Positions 44,928 through 53,993 of a stretch of 64,000 bases of DNA are shown piece after piece. The position numbers and the translations under genes were made by a program. The stretch spans positions 62,001 through 126,000 of the forward strand of contig NZ_JAKWJP010000002.1 in assembly GCF_022761035.1 (NCBI RefSeq). The letters run 5' to 3'. The notes under the pieces are model-generated. The model ran no database searches. It had not been told where the DNA came from and saw nothing but the letters and a program-made list of their open reading frames with translations. The stretch comes from Microbacterium sp. SS28 (lineage in GTDB: Bacteria > Actinomycetota > Actinomycetes > Actinomycetales > Microbacteriaceae). Within the stretch, counting starts at the first letter, position 1. Each line of letters begins with the position of its first letter.

Positions 44928-45707
44928 CTAGGCCTTCGGGGTCGGCGGCGTGCCGCCCTCGTGGCTGTGGCCGTGCTCCGGGCCACGCTTGAACACCTCG
45001 GGGTCGAGGACGAGGGCACGCGCCTCCTCGGCATCCACTTCGCCTTCGCCCGCGGCCGCCTCCTGCTTCGCCTTCGCGCGCTCGCGGAGGTAGTGCCAGA
45101 TCGTGACCGCAGCGGTCAGGACGACCACGCCGAGAAGGATGACGTCGATGTACTCCGTCACGAAGTCGGCGACCCACTGGATGTACCCGATGCCGTAGCC
45201 GAGCCAGACGAGGCCGAAGCCCCACAGCAGCGCCCCGATGGCGTTGTAGAGCGTGTAGCGACGCCACGGCATGTGGCCGACTCCCGCCGCGACGGGCGCG
45301 AAGGTGCGGACGATCGGCACGAAGCGGGCCATGATGACCGTGAGCCCGCCGTAGCGCTCGAAGAACATGTTCGTGCGCTCGACGTTCTTCCGGCTGAAGA
45401 CCCCGGACTCCTTGCGTTCGAACACGGCGGGTCCGCCCTTGTGCCCGATGAAGTAGCCCACCTCGCCGCCGATGAATGCCGCGAATGCGATGAGCAGGGC
45501 GACGAGCCAGATGTTGGTGCCGAACACGTCGCTCGTCTTGGTGAGCAGCCCGGAGATGACCAGGAGTGTGTCACCGGGGAGCAGGAACCCGACCAGCAGT
45601 CCGGTCTCGGCGAAGACGATGAAGCACACCACGAGCAGTGCCCACGGACCGGCCGCAGCGATGATCGTGTTCGGATCGAGCCAGGGGATGAGAGCGATGT
45701 GCTGCAC
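44928..45707 (-). CDS. DedA-family membrane protein
   Basis: This 259-residue protein has the DedA/VTT fold: FAETGLLVGFLLPGDTLL, GGEVGYFIGHKGG, and the signature FVPIVRTFAPVAAGVGHMPWRRYTLYNAIGALLWG with its conserved arginine. DedA proteins are undecaprenyl-phosphate or phosphatidylethanolamine flippase candidates that maintain envelope homeostasis. The cytoplasmic tail (about 210-259) is charged and ends with a His-rich GHSHEGG. The start is GTG at 45707. It is convergent with ku, two bases apart. Confidence 0.93.
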   Translation of the reverse strand: MQHIALIPWLDPNTIIAAAGPWALLVVCFIVFAETGLLVGFLLPGDTLLVISGLLTKTSDVFGTNIWLVALLIAFAAFIGGEVGYFIGHKGGPAVFERKESGVFSRKNVERTNMFFERYGGLTVIMARFVPIVRTFAPVAAGVGHMPWRRYTLYNAIGALLWGFGLVWLGYGIGYIQWVADFVTEYIDVILLGVVVLTAAVTIWHYLRERAKAKQEAAAGEGEVDAEEARALVLDPEVFKRGPEHGHSHEGGTPPTPKA

Positions 45708-45775
45708 AGCGGGGGTCCCGTCGGTCGGAGCGGTCGGCGGTCAGATCGTGAGATGCGGGTGCGACGAAGTCACCG

Positions 45776-45857
45776 TGCGGAAGGTGGGACTTGAACCCAC
45801 ACGCCCGAAGGCACAGGAACCTAAATCCTGCGTGTCTGCCAATTCCACCACTCCCGC
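45776..45857 (-). tRNA. tRNA-Leu (UAG)
   Basis: The 82-base class II tRNA has a long variable arm (GTGCCTTCGGGCGT region). The anticodon loop TTTAGGT between CAGGA and TCCTG stems gives anticodon TAG. The acceptor stem GCGGGAG pairs with CTTCCGC, including one G-T pair, and the discriminator is A. CCA is not encoded. Confidence 0.96.
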
Positions 45858-45924
45858 GAGTGGGTTCAGTCTACTGAGCGAACTGTGCGCGGGCTGAGGG
45901 GGACAACCCCCAAGAGCGAGGGGG

Positions 45925-46146
45925 TCAGCGATCCTCGTGCCGGATTCCGAAGACGAAATACGCGGCGGGTCCGAGCCAGTTGATGAAGAGCGCCGGGATC
46001 CACGCGGGCTTCGGTCCGCGCACCTGCTCGGCCGGCCGGTGGGCGAGGTCCCACGCGGCGAGGAAGGCGAAGGCGACCTGGAGGATCCCGAGGACGACCG
46101 CGCCGATCTTCTCGGGTGCGGTGAGCTCGCGCTGGGAGTGGGTCAT
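45925..46146 (-). CDS. Small membrane protein with PLDc_N domain
   Basis: This 73-residue protein has two membrane helices: the first (IGAVVLGILQVAFAFLAAWDLAHRP) is followed by a short loop with WIPALFINWLGPAAYFVFGIRHEDR. The pattern matches the phospholipase D nuclease N-terminal (PLDc_N) domain found alone in many actinobacteria; no catalytic domain is present. The function is unknown. Confidence 0.82.
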   Translation of the reverse strand: MTHSQRELTAPEKIGAVVLGILQVAFAFLAAWDLAHRPAEQVRGPKPAWIPALFINWLGPAAYFVFGIRHEDR

Positions 46147-46273
46147 GATCGTCCTTCCGCCTTTCCGACCATCGTGTCATCCGCGGGCCCTCGGCACCAT
46201 CACGCGCGCTTCTCGTGGTGAGCGCTGTGGATAACTTCCGGATGCCGCCCACGGGACTTGCGAGGATGCTCCG

Positions 46274-47425
46274 GTGCCACCCCTCGCTGCTCCCGCCCCG
46301 GCCGTCGCGGTCGCCGAGCGCGTGCGCGAGCGGCTGCGGGCCGAGCGCTCGGACCCGGCCCGCGACCCGGAGTTCGCGGCGCAGGTCGCACGCGCCGAGG
46401 TGCGCCGGCACAACGACTTCGCCCTCGCTCGCGGACTGACGCCCGTCGACGACGAGGCAGCGTGCGTGCGTGAGGTGCTCGCCGCCGTCGCCGGATACGG
46501 ACCCCTGCAGCCCTATCTCGACGACCCGACGATCGAAGAGGTGTGGATCAACGCGCCCGACCGCGTGTTCGCGGCTCGACAGGGCGTGTCCGAGCGCCTC
46601 CCCTTGACTCTCACCGACGGTCAGGTGCGAGACCTCGTCGAGCGGATGCTGCACGCGACCGGTCGCCGGGTCGACCTGTCGCAGCCGTTCGTCGACGCGT
46701 CGCTTCCCGACGGCAGCCGACTTCACGTCGTGATCCCGGACATCACGCGGCGCCACTGGTCGGTCAACATCCGCAAGTTCCTGCCCGCGTTCCGCGATCT
46801 CGACCGGCTCATCCGCGCCGGCTCGATCTCGCCCGAGGGCGCTGCGCTGCTCAGGGACGCGATGTCCGAGGGCCGCAGCATCCTGGTCTCCGGAGCTACG
46901 CACGCCGGCAAGACGACCCTTCTGAGCGCCCTCATCGCCGCCGCGCCCGCGCACCACCGCATCGTGACCGTCGAGGAGACCTTCGAACTCGCCGCCGACG
47001 CCGCCGACCTCGTCGCGCTGCAGGGCCGGCAGCCGAGTCTCGAAGGCACGGGCGAGGTGAGCCTGCGACGCCTCGTCAAGGAAGCGCTGCGCATGCGTCC
47101 CGACCGCCTCATCGTGGGCGAGGTGCGCGATGCCGAGGCGCTCGACCTCGTCCTGGCGCTCAACACGGGCATCCCCGGCGCGGCGACGATCCACGCCAAC
47201 TCGGCGCGCGAGGCGCTCGACAAGCTGTGCGCCCTGCCGCTGCTCGCGGGCCGCAACATCGACGCGGGTTTCGTGCAGCCGGCGGTGGCGGCATCCGTCC
47301 ACCTCGTCGTGCACTGCGAGCGCACCGCCTCGGGCCGCCGGCACGTCGCCGAGATAGTGGAGCCGACCGGGATCGGTCCGCTCGGCATCGAAGCCCGCAC
47401 CGTGTATCGCGGAGCCGTCTCGTGA
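46274..47425 (+). CDS. tadA: TadA/CpaF-type secretion ATPase
   Basis: This 383-residue GspE-type ATPase would power assembly of a Tad (Flp) pilus. It has a TadA N-domain (GYGPLQPYLDDPTIEEVWINAPD), a Walker A variant SGATHAGKTTL near residue 206 (the usual middle residues are GSG), an Asp-box VTVEETFEL, Walker B-like DRLIVGEVRDAEA and TIHANSAREAL. The altered P-loop still keeps the GKT core. The start is GTG at 46274, with GAGGAT six bases upstream as a weak leaderless -10. The stop overlaps tadB. It opens a seven-gene locus. Confidence 0.93.
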   Translation: MPPLAAPAPAVAVAERVRERLRAERSDPARDPEFAAQVARAEVRRHNDFALARGLTPVDDEAACVREVLAAVAGYGPLQPYLDDPTIEEVWINAPDRVFAARQGVSERLPLTLTDGQVRDLVERMLHATGRRVDLSQPFVDASLPDGSRLHVVIPDITRRHWSVNIRKFLPAFRDLDRLIRAGSISPEGAALLRDAMSEGRSILVSGATHAGKTTLLSALIAAAPAHHRIVTVEETFELAADAADLVALQGRQPSLEGTGEVSLRRLVKEALRMRPDRLIVGEVRDAEALDLVLALNTGIPGAATIHANSAREALDKLCALPLLAGRNIDAGFVQPAVAASVHLVVHCERTASGRRHVAEIVEPTGIGPLGIEARTVYRGAVS

Positions 47426-48279
47426 CGATCTTCTGGGGCGCCGTGCTCGCTGCCGGGATACTCCTCGCGATCTCGCCCTGGGTGTGGCCCCTCCGTCCCG
47501 AGCGCACGCCGACACGGACCTCCAGCGCCCTCGCCCGCCTGCTCGAGGAGGCCGGGATGTCGCACGTCGCCCCCGTGCTCGTGCTCGGCGCCGCAGCCGG
47601 TGCGGGTCTCGTCGCGGCGGCCGTCGCGTGGCTCGTCGCGCCGGTTCCGGTGCTGGCTCTCATCGCGGCCGTCGCGGGTGCGGGAGCACCCATCCTCTGG
47701 CTGCGGGCGCGGCGCAGCCGGCTCGTGCGCACGCGCCGTGCTCTGTGGCCCGATGTCTGCGATCTGCTCATCGCCTCGGTGCGCGCCGGGATGTCGCTGC
47801 CCGACTCGGTCGCGGGGCTCGCCGATTCGGCACCCGCGCCGCTGCGCCCGGCTTTCGCGGGGTTCGCGCGCGACCTCGCGGCATCCGGTCACTTCGACTC
47901 GAGCGCGCAGCGGCTGAAGACGATGCTGGGCGACTCGGTCGCGGATCGCATCGTCGAGACCCTCCGCATGGCCCGTCAGGTCGGCGGCACCGAGCTCACA
48001 CCCGTGCTGCGCGCACTCGCCGTCTCGGTGCGCGCCGACGCGTCGCTGCGGGCCGAGGTCGAGGCCCGGCAGTCCTGGATCCGCGGCGCCGCCGTGCTCG
48101 GCGTCGCCGCGCCGTGGGTCGTCCTCGCGCTGCTCGCGATGCGCCCCGAGGGCGCCGCGGCCTATGCGAGCCCCGAGGGGATCGCGCTCATCGTCGGGGG
48201 CGCCGCCGTCTCGTTCGTGGCGTACGGCATCATGCTGCGGCTCGGCCGTCTCCCCGAACCGCGGAGGTGGTTCGGATGA
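47422..48279 (+). CDS. tadB: TadB-like Tad pilus inner-membrane protein
   Basis: This 285-residue type II secretion F-domain protein has two N-terminal helices, the cytoplasmic F domain (DLLIASVRAGMSLPDSVAGLA, ... MARQVGGTELTPVLRALAVSVRADASLRAEVEARQ) and two C-terminal helices. It would form the platform with TadC. The start is GTG at 47422, overlapping the tadA stop (GTGA); the stop overlaps the tadC ATG. Confidence 0.9.
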   Translation: MTIFWGAVLAAGILLAISPWVWPLRPERTPTRTSSALARLLEEAGMSHVAPVLVLGAAAGAGLVAAAVAWLVAPVPVLALIAAVAGAGAPILWLRARRSRLVRTRRALWPDVCDLLIASVRAGMSLPDSVAGLADSAPAPLRPAFAGFARDLAASGHFDSSAQRLKTMLGDSVADRIVETLRMARQVGGTELTPVLRALAVSVRADASLRAEVEARQSWIRGAAVLGVAAPWVVLALLAMRPEGAAAYASPEGIALIVGGAAVSFVAYGIMLRLGRLPEPRRWFG

Positions 48280-49208
48280 TCCCGCTCTTCGTGAACGACG
48301 CCGCCCTCGCCGTGGTGCTCGGCGGCGCGTTCGGGCTCGGCATCTGCCTCCTGCTCTCGCGCGCGCCGCGCTGGGGAGCCGCGACCCTCTCGCGCCGCAT
48401 CGCGCCCTACCTGCGCGACATCTCGGATCCGCGCGGCCTCGCGCCTCTGCTCCCGACGCGCACCGCCGACCCCCGCACGCTGTGGCGTGCCGCATCCGAG
48501 AGCGCGGGACGCTCGATGGGCGGTGCGCTCACTGTGGAGCGGCGCCTGCGGCAGGCGGGCAGGCAGACGGATGCCGCTTCCTTCCGGGCGCGTCAGCTCG
48601 GCTGGGCCGTGGTCGGCGTGGCAGCGGGCGGGGCGGCGGTCGTCGCGCTCGTGCTCGTCGGACGCGGGTCGGGGGCGCTCGTGCTGCTCCCGCCGATCGC
48701 GGGCTTCGCTGCGGCTGCCCTGTACGACCTGGCGCTCACACGGGCCGCGGCGGCGCGCGTCACGCGCATCGAGGAGGAGCTGCCGACGGTGCTCGAATTC
48801 CTCGCGCTCTGTCTCTCGGCGGGCGAGGGCATCCTCGATTCGCTGCGCCGGGTCTCGGATGTCGGCGCCGGCGAGCTGACCGGGGAGCTGCGCACCGTCG
48901 TGCTCGCCGTGGGCACGGGCTCGTCGCTGTCGGAGTCGCTCCTGCGGCTCTCGGCGCGCCTCGACGTCGCGGCGCTCTCGCGCGCCATCGACCAGCTCGT
49001 CGCGGCGATCGACCGCGGCGCGCCGCTCGCGCACGTTCTCCACGCGCAGGCGCTCGACGCGCGCGAGGACGCCAAGCGCCGCCTCATCGAGCGGGCCGGA
49101 CGCAAGGAGATCTACATGCTCGTACCGCTCGTCTTCCTCATCCTCCCCTTGAGCGTCCTGTTCGCGGTGTTCCCGGGGATCTTCATGCTTCGACTCGGTA
49201 TCGGCTGA
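48276..49208 (+). CDS. tadC: TadC-like Tad pilus inner-membrane protein
   Basis: This 310-residue protein is also an F-domain type: helices at the N-terminus, the RIEEELPTVLEFLALCLSAGEGILDSLRRVS motif, LDARE and a C-terminal helix pair (EIYMLVPLVFLILPLSVLFAVFPGIF). It is coupled to tadB through an ATGA overlap. It partners TadB in the platform. Confidence 0.9.
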   Translation: MIPLFVNDAALAVVLGGAFGLGICLLLSRAPRWGAATLSRRIAPYLRDISDPRGLAPLLPTRTADPRTLWRAASESAGRSMGGALTVERRLRQAGRQTDAASFRARQLGWAVVGVAAGGAAVVALVLVGRGSGALVLLPPIAGFAAAALYDLALTRAAAARVTRIEEELPTVLEFLALCLSAGEGILDSLRRVSDVGAGELTGELRTVVLAVGTGSSLSESLLRLSARLDVAALSRAIDQLVAAIDRGAPLAHVLHAQALDAREDAKRRLIERAGRKEIYMLVPLVFLILPLSVLFAVFPGIFMLRLGIG

Positions 49209-49231
49209 CCTCGGGTTCCAAAGGAGAGACC

Positions 49232-49423
49232 ATGATCCGCACCCTCACGCACCGGCTGCACGCCGGGCTCTTCCGCACGATCGACGACGAGCGGGGTGAT
49301 GTCCCTGGATGGGTTCTCATCACGCTCATGACGGCGGGGCTCGTCGTGCTGATCTGGGCTCTCGCCGGTCCCGCGCTCGCGGGGCTCTTCGAGCAGGCCA
49401 TCGAGCGCGTCTCCGGCTTCTGA
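49232..49423 (+). CDS. Small Tad-locus membrane protein, possible pilin-like component
   Basis: This 63-residue protein has a charged N-terminus ending DDERGDVPG and one hydrophobic helix (WVLITLMTAGLVVLIWALAG). The position between tadC and tadE is that of the Flp pilin in other actinobacteria, and the Gly followed by a hydrophobic helix looks like a prepilin site, but the glutamate expected five residues after the cleavage site is missing. It has an AAGGAG site and is the only gene of the locus with a real gap before it. Confidence 0.6.
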   Translation: MIRTLTHRLHAGLFRTIDDERGDVPGWVLITLMTAGLVVLIWALAGPALAGLFEQAIERVSGF

Positions 49424-49428
49424 TCCGC

Positions 49429-49848
49429 ATGTCTCGTGCCGTCGGTCTTCGCGAGCGGCTGCGCGCCGCCGCCCAGGACGATCGCGGCGCGAGCCCCGTC
49501 GAGTTCGTGCTCGTCGGCACGCTCCTCACGGTCCTGACCCTCGGCGTGCTGCAGCTCGGACTCGCGATCTACGTGCGCAACGTCCTCCACGACGCCGCGG
49601 TCGAGGGCGCTTACCACGCGGCCCTCGCCGACACCACGCTCGAGGACGGCACACGCCGCGCGCGCGAGATCGTCTCGCGGACGGTGGGCTCCGAGTACGC
49701 CGCCGATGTGAGCGCGACGCAGCGCGACGGATTCGGGCACCCGGTCGTCGAGCTCACGGTGCGGTCGCCGTTTCCGCTCGTGGGGCTGCTGGGCGTGCCC
49801 CGCATGCTGGAGGTGACCGCGCATGCGCCGCTCGAATCCTTCGACTGA
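49429..49848 (+). CDS. tadE: TadE-like pseudopilin
   Basis: This 139-residue protein has a prepilin-type segment DDRGASPVEFVLVGTLLTVLTLGVLQLGLAIYV: cleavage after Gly with Glu at +5, then a hydrophobic helix. The remainder is a small extracellular domain typical of TadE. It starts at the ATG at 49429, six bases after the preceding stop, and its 3' end overlaps the next gene by 26 bases. Confidence 0.86.
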   Translation: MSRAVGLRERLRAAAQDDRGASPVEFVLVGTLLTVLTLGVLQLGLAIYVRNVLHDAAVEGAYHAALADTTLEDGTRRAREIVSRTVGSEYAADVSATQRDGFGHPVVELTVRSPFPLVGLLGVPRMLEVTAHAPLESFD

Positions 49849-50323
49849 GCGGGCCCTCGGTGTCGACCCGCGCGATCGGGTCGAGCAGGATGATCCCGAG
49901 CGCGGCGCAGCCGTGCTGGAGTTCATCCTCGTGGGACTCGTCCTGCTGGTGCCGCTCGTGTACCTCGTCGTGACGCTCGGCATCCTGCAGGAGCAGGCGC
50001 TCGGTGCGGAGGCCGGGGCGCGCCACATCGCCCGGGCCGTCTCCACCGCCTCCGGACCCGACGACGCCCGCGCGCGCGCCGACCGCGTGATGGCCGCCGT
50101 CGCCGACGAGTACGGCATGGATGGGGCATCCGTCGATCTCGCGCTCGAATGCGTGCCGCGAGGTGCGGAGTGTCCCGAGGCCGGAGCGACGATCGTCGTG
50201 ACCCTCCGCGCGCAGGCGCGGCTCCCGCTCGTCCCTTCGATCCTCGGACTGGGAGACATCGCCGTCATTCCGGTCGAGGCCTCATCGGCTCAGAAGGTGT
50301 CGCGCTTCTGGGGTGCGGGATGA
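49823..50323 (+). CDS. tadF: TadE/TadF-like pseudopilin
   Basis: This 166-residue protein repeats the pattern: ERGAAVLEFILVGLVLLVPLVYLVVTLGIL, a prepilin-like site with Glu at +5 and a long helix, then an extracellular domain with two cysteines (ECVPRGAEC). It overlaps tadE by 26 bases and the following gene by four. It corresponds to the second minor pseudopilin of Tad loci. Confidence 0.84.
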   Translation: MRRSNPSTERALGVDPRDRVEQDDPERGAAVLEFILVGLVLLVPLVYLVVTLGILQEQALGAEAGARHIARAVSTASGPDDARARADRVMAAVADEYGMDGASVDLALECVPRGAECPEAGATIVVTLRAQARLPLVPSILGLGDIAVIPVEASSAQKVSRFWGAG

Positions 50324-50751
50324 AACGGCTCCGGGCGGTCCTCGCGCGACGTGACGACGAGGGCAGCGTCCTCATCCTGACGCTCGGATACGCGATCCTC
50401 GCGATCGCGACGGTGCTCGTCTGCGTCGACGCGACGAGCCTCTATCTCGCGCAGAAGCGACTCGACGGCCTCGCCGACGCCGCGGCGCTCGCGGGCGCCG
50501 ACGGCTTCACGCTCACGACGACAGGCGCCGAGCCTCGCGCTGAGCTCGACTCGGAGGGTGTGCGCGCGCAGGCTCAGGCCATCGTCACGCAGATCGGCGG
50601 CGGCGCCGTCCTCGTCTCGGCCGGCACACCCGACGGGGTGTCGGCGCGCGCGACCGTCGCCGGGACGTGGCATCCGCCCGTCATGACGATCTTCGTGCCC
50701 GACGGCCTCGCGCTCCAGGCGACCGCCACGAGCCGCACGGCCCTGCGCTGA
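50320..50751 (+). CDS. TadG-like pilus assembly protein
   Basis: This 143-residue protein begins RRDDEGSVLILTLGYAILAIATVLVCVDATSLYLAQKRLDGLADAAALAGAD: the EGS-hydrophobic start and QKRLDGLADAAALAGA are typical of TadG/Flp-assembly minor components. It is short for TadG, which often carries a large von Willebrand-type domain, so it is a TadG-like helper protein. It is coupled to tadF and ends the locus next to a convergent MFS gene. Confidence 0.8.
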   Translation: MKRLRAVLARRDDEGSVLILTLGYAILAIATVLVCVDATSLYLAQKRLDGLADAAALAGADGFTLTTTGAEPRAELDSEGVRAQAQAIVTQIGGGAVLVSAGTPDGVSARATVAGTWHPPVMTIFVPDGLALQATATSRTALR

Positions 50752-50758
50752 CCGCGGT

Positions 50759-52030
50759 TCAGCCGCGCTGATGCGGCACGAATCGGGGCACGTACACGGC
50801 GAAGAGCACCGCGCCGATCAGCCCCAGCCCTCCTACGACGCCGGTCGCGAGTGCGAGGGACGATGCCGCCGCGATGCCTGACACGAGGAGCGGCGACACG
50901 GCCCCGCCCGCGTCGGTGAGCGTGCGCCACGAGCCGAGGAACGGCGCGGGGTCGGCGCGGGGGGCGACATCCGCTCCGAGCGTCAGCAGGATGCCGCTCG
51001 AAAGGCCGTTGCCGACGCCGAGCACGGCCGCGAACATCGCGAACCACATCGCCGCGGAGTCGAGGTCGTGGGTGAACGCGAGAGCGATGAAGCCCAGGCC
51101 CATCAGCAGCATCGCAGGCAGCGCGGCCCACAGTCGCCCGAAACGATCCATGACCTGCCCGCTCGCGTAGAACAGGGCGAAGTCGATCGCTCCCGAGATG
51201 CCGACGACGAGTGCGATCGTCTGGGCATCGAGGCCTATCGAGACGCCCCACAGCGGCAGCACGACCTGCCGCGCCGACCGGAGAGCCGAGAGCGACGCCG
51301 CGGCGAGCCCGAGCCGTGACAGCACGCGGCGGAACTGCCACATCGTCCGGAAGACCCCCGCCCGCTCGGCGGTCGGGATCGAGCCCGTGACGGCCTCGCC
51401 GGTGTCTTCCGCCGGCACCCGCTCATCCGCCGGGGCGAACTGCTTCTCGGGATCGGGTCCCAGCATGACGAGCAGGACGCACGCGACGAGGCATCCGCCG
51501 AAGAACCACACGGCCGCCCGCTCTTCGCCGACCAGGGCGAGCAGAGCCGCCGCGACGAAAGGCCCGATGAACATGCCGAGCCGGAACGTTCCACCGAGCA
51601 GAGACAGGGCGCGCGCCCGGAACGACAGCGGAACGCGCGTCGTCATGAACGAGTGCCGGGCGAGGCCGAACGCGGCGGCGCAGAATCCGATGAGGAAGAC
51701 GGATGCCGCGAGCACACCCAGTACGGGGGCGAAGGCGAGGGCGACGATTCCGACGAGCGAGATCGTCCCGGCGATCGCCATCGTCAGGCGCTCCCCGATG
51801 CGCGCGACCGCCCAGCCGGCGGGGATGTTGCCGCACAGCTGGCCCACGACGAGTGCCGAGGCGACGAGAGCCGCGGTCGCGACATCCGCCCCCAACTCAG
51901 CAGCGATGATGGGAATGAGCGGGATGACGGCACCCTCGCCGAGCGCGAACAGGACAGTCGGACCGTAGATCATCGGTCCGAATCGCCACAAGACGTCCTT
52001 CGCTCTGGGCGGAGGGGCAGTGTCGGACAT
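50759..52030 (-). CDS. MFS transporter, 12 helices
   Basis: This 423-residue major facilitator has about 12 hydrophobic helices, a [13 protein letters not shown] loop between helices 2 and 3 (a degenerate motif A), and GPFVAAAL near the middle. It probably exports a small molecule; the substrate is not evident. A charged loop of about 35 residues separates the halves. The ATG at 52030 is preferred, with minus-strand TAACGT seven bases upstream; longer reading would enter prfB. Only 25 bases separate the two divergent start codons. Confidence 0.88.
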   Translation of the reverse strand: MSDTAPPPRAKDVLWRFGPMIYGPTVLFALGEGAVIPLIPIIAAELGADVATAALVASALVVGQLCGNIPAGWAVARIGERLTMAIAGTISLVGIVALAFAPVLGVLAASVFLIGFCAAAFGLARHSFMTTRVPLSFRARALSLLGGTFRLGMFIGPFVAAALLALVGEERAAVWFFGGCLVACVLLVMLGPDPEKQFAPADERVPAEDTGEAVTGSIPTAERAGVFRTMWQFRRVLSRLGLAAASLSALRSARQVVLPLWGVSIGLDAQTIALVVGISGAIDFALFYASGQVMDRFGRLWAALPAMLLMGLGFIALAFTHDLDSAAMWFAMFAAVLGVGNGLSSGILLTLGADVAPRADPAPFLGSWRTLTDAGGAVSPLLVSGIAAASSLALATGVVGGLGLIGAVLFAVYVPRFVPHQRG

Positions 52031-52037
52031 CGCTTCC

Positions 52038-52047
52038 ACGTTAGTCT
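52038..52047. promoter_or_regulatory. Overlapping divergent -10 boxes of the MFS gene and prfB
   Basis: Minus-strand TAACGT (52043-52038) and plus-strand TAGTCT (52042-52047) share two base pairs and lie seven and eight bases before their start codons. The two promoters cannot be occupied at once. Confidence 0.55.
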
Positions 52048-52055
52048 GGACTGTC

Positions 52056-53162
52056 ATGCTCGAACTCGATCTCTCCGCCGACATCGAAGCGCTCCGTTCC
52101 ACCTTCGCCGACATCAAGGCTGTCGTGGACGTCGATGCGCTTGCCTCCGACATCGCCCGACTCAGCGAGGAGGCCGGCGCCCCCGACCTCTGGGACGACG
52201 TCGAGAAGGCGCAGAAGGTGACGAGCTCGCTCAGTCACCGCCAGGCGCGCCTCAAGCGCATCACCGACATCGAGCAGCGTCTCGACGACCTCGACGTGCT
52301 CGTCGAGCTCGCGATCGAGATGGACGACGAGGATTCCGCCGAGGAAGCCCGCCGCGAACTCGCCGAGCTCGAGGACATCATCGGCGAGCTCGAAGTGCAG
52401 ACCCTGCTCGACGGAGAGTACGACGAGCGCTCCGCCGTCGTGACGATCCGCTCGGGCGCGGGCGGCGACGACGCCACCGACTTCGCCGAGATGCTCATGC
52501 GCATGTATCTGCGCTGGGCCGAGCGGCACAAGTACCCCGTCAAGGTGATGGACACGTCCTTCGCCGAAGGCGCGGGCATCAAGTCGGCGACGTTCCAGAT
52601 CGACGCGCCCTACGCGTACGGCACGCTCTCGGTCGAGGCGGGCACGCATCGCCTCGCGCGCATCAGCCCCTTCGGCTCGGCCGACAAGCGCCAGACGAGC
52701 TTCGCCGCGGTCGAGGTCATCCCCGTCATGGAGGAGGCAGTCGAGGTCGAGATCCCCGAGGGCGACCTGCGCGTCGACGTGTTCCGCTCGTCGGGCCCCG
52801 GCGGTCAGTCCGTCAACACGACCGACTCCGCGGTGCGTCTGACGCACCTTCCGACCGGCATCGTCGTCTCGATGCAGAACGAGAAGTCGCAGATCCAGAA
52901 CCGCGCCGCCGCGATGCGCGTCCTCCAGACGCGTCTCATGCTCCTCCAGCGCGAAGAAGAGGCCGCGAAGAAGAAGGAGCTGGCGGGCACGATCACCGCG
53001 AGCTGGGGCGACCAGATGCGCTCCTACTTCCTCTACGGCCAGCAGCTCGTGAAAGACCTGCGCACCGGCCACGAGGTCGGCAACCCGACGCCCGTCTTCG
53101 ACGGCGACATCGACGGCTTCATCGCGGCCGGAATCCGCTGGCGGAAGCGCAAAGAGGACTGA
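52056..53162 (+). CDS. prfB: Peptide chain release factor 2
   Basis: This 368-residue factor ends translation at UGA and UAA. The GGQ motif is at residues 249-251 in [10 protein letters not shown], and the SPF anticodon tripeptide is in [11 protein letters not shown]. The reading frame is continuous, so the programmed +1 frameshift used by many bacteria is absent, as usual in actinobacteria. The ATG at 52056 follows TAGTCT by eight bases. It begins the conserved prfB-ftsE-ftsX-smpB-ssrA order, here interrupted by two minus-strand genes. Confidence 0.97.
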   Translation: MLELDLSADIEALRSTFADIKAVVDVDALASDIARLSEEAGAPDLWDDVEKAQKVTSSLSHRQARLKRITDIEQRLDDLDVLVELAIEMDDEDSAEEARRELAELEDIIGELEVQTLLDGEYDERSAVVTIRSGAGGDDATDFAEMLMRMYLRWAERHKYPVKVMDTSFAEGAGIKSATFQIDAPYAYGTLSVEAGTHRLARISPFGSADKRQTSFAAVEVIPVMEEAVEVEIPEGDLRVDVFRSSGPGGQSVNTTDSAVRLTHLPTGIVVSMQNEKSQIQNRAAAMRVLQTRLMLLQREEEAAKKKELAGTITASWGDQMRSYFLYGQQLVKDLRTGHEVGNPTPVFDGDIDGFIAAGIRWRKRKED

Positions 53163-53252
53163 TCCAGAACCCGCCGAGACCGCACGAAGTGCGCGGCTCG
53201 ACGGGTCGACACGTCTTTCGCGCGTTCTCGCGGTCGCCGAGTGAAACGACAA

Positions 53253-53277
53253 AGAGCCCCGCACATGGCGAGGCTCT
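53253..53277. terminator. Hairpin between convergent prfB and Ltp-like gene
   Basis: AGAGCC pairs with GGCTCT, one mismatch, then CGC with GCG around an ACATG loop. The tail is not T-rich, so it is a modest terminator. Confidence 0.45.
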
Positions 53278-53292
53278 CTGCGAATGCCGAGA

Positions 53293-53898
53293 TCAGGCGT
53301 TCAGGTTGTCGATCGCGTAAGCGGCCTCTTCGGGCGTGAACTTCTCGCCATATTCGCTCGTGAGCTGGTCGCGGATCGCCTCGGGCGACATCGCCATGCC
53401 CTCCTGGTACGACTTGGCCTTGGCCAGCGCGTTGGCGTTCCAGTCCGCCTGCATATTGTCGATCGCATACTGCGCGGCTTCGGGCGAGAACTGTTCGCCG
53501 TACTCGGAGACGAGCTGGTCGTAGATGCCAGCCTTGCTCATGTTCATGTTGTCGGAGTAGCTCTCGGCCTTCGTGAGCGCCGACTCGTACTCGACGGGAA
53601 CAGCAGGCTCCGCCGGCTCTTCAGCGACTGCGGGCTCCTCCGCCGGCGCAGCGTCCTCCGTCGTAGCCTCCTGCGAGGTCGAGACTTCCGACTTGCCGGC
53701 ATCACTGTCATCCCCGCCGCTCGTGGCGGCGCTGAAGCCTGCGATCGCGATGATCCCGGCGAGCACGATGGCCCACCAGCGCAGGTACCACGGCTTCTTC
53801 TTCTTCGCTTTCTGCTCGGCCGCCGGCGGGGGCGGCGTGGAGACGCCCAGGGTGTCGACGGGGGGCGCGGGCGGGGGCGGAGACTGGAGATCGGTCAT
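53293..53898 (-). CDS. Ltp-family membrane protein with two Ltp repeats
   Basis: This 201-residue protein has a proline-rich cytoplasmic start, one membrane helix (about 41-58, WWAIVLAGIIAIAGFSAAT), an acidic linker and two Ltp repeats (about 105-150 and 156-200; each ends EYGEQFSPEAAQYAIDNM or its close match). Ltp-domain lipoprotein of the Streptococcus phage TP-J34 blocks phage DNA injection. There is no lipobox here; the helix anchors it. In bacteria the family is common and may have other roles. It lies inside the prfB-ftsEX region and is preceded by a PH/SHOCT gene. Confidence 0.85.
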   Translation of the reverse strand: MTDLQSPPPPAPPVDTLGVSTPPPPAAEQKAKKKKPWYLRWWAIVLAGIIAIAGFSAATSGGDDSDAGKSEVSTSQEATTEDAAPAEEPAVAEEPAEPAVPVEYESALTKAESYSDNMNMSKAGIYDQLVSEYGEQFSPEAAQYAIDNMQADWNANALAKAKSYQEGMAMSPEAIRDQLTSEYGEKFTPEEAAYAIDNLNA

Positions 53899-53993
53899 CG
53901 TGCTTTCCTTCTGGTGTGCTGTCGGCGGCGAGGGTGCCCCGATCAGATGGGTGTCCGGCAACGCCCGGACGGCGTATGCGTGGTGTGCGAGGC

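Noticed and set aside
52056..53162. Programmed frameshift in prfB
   Set aside because: The frame is continuous from ATG to stop with no in-frame UGA near codon 25.
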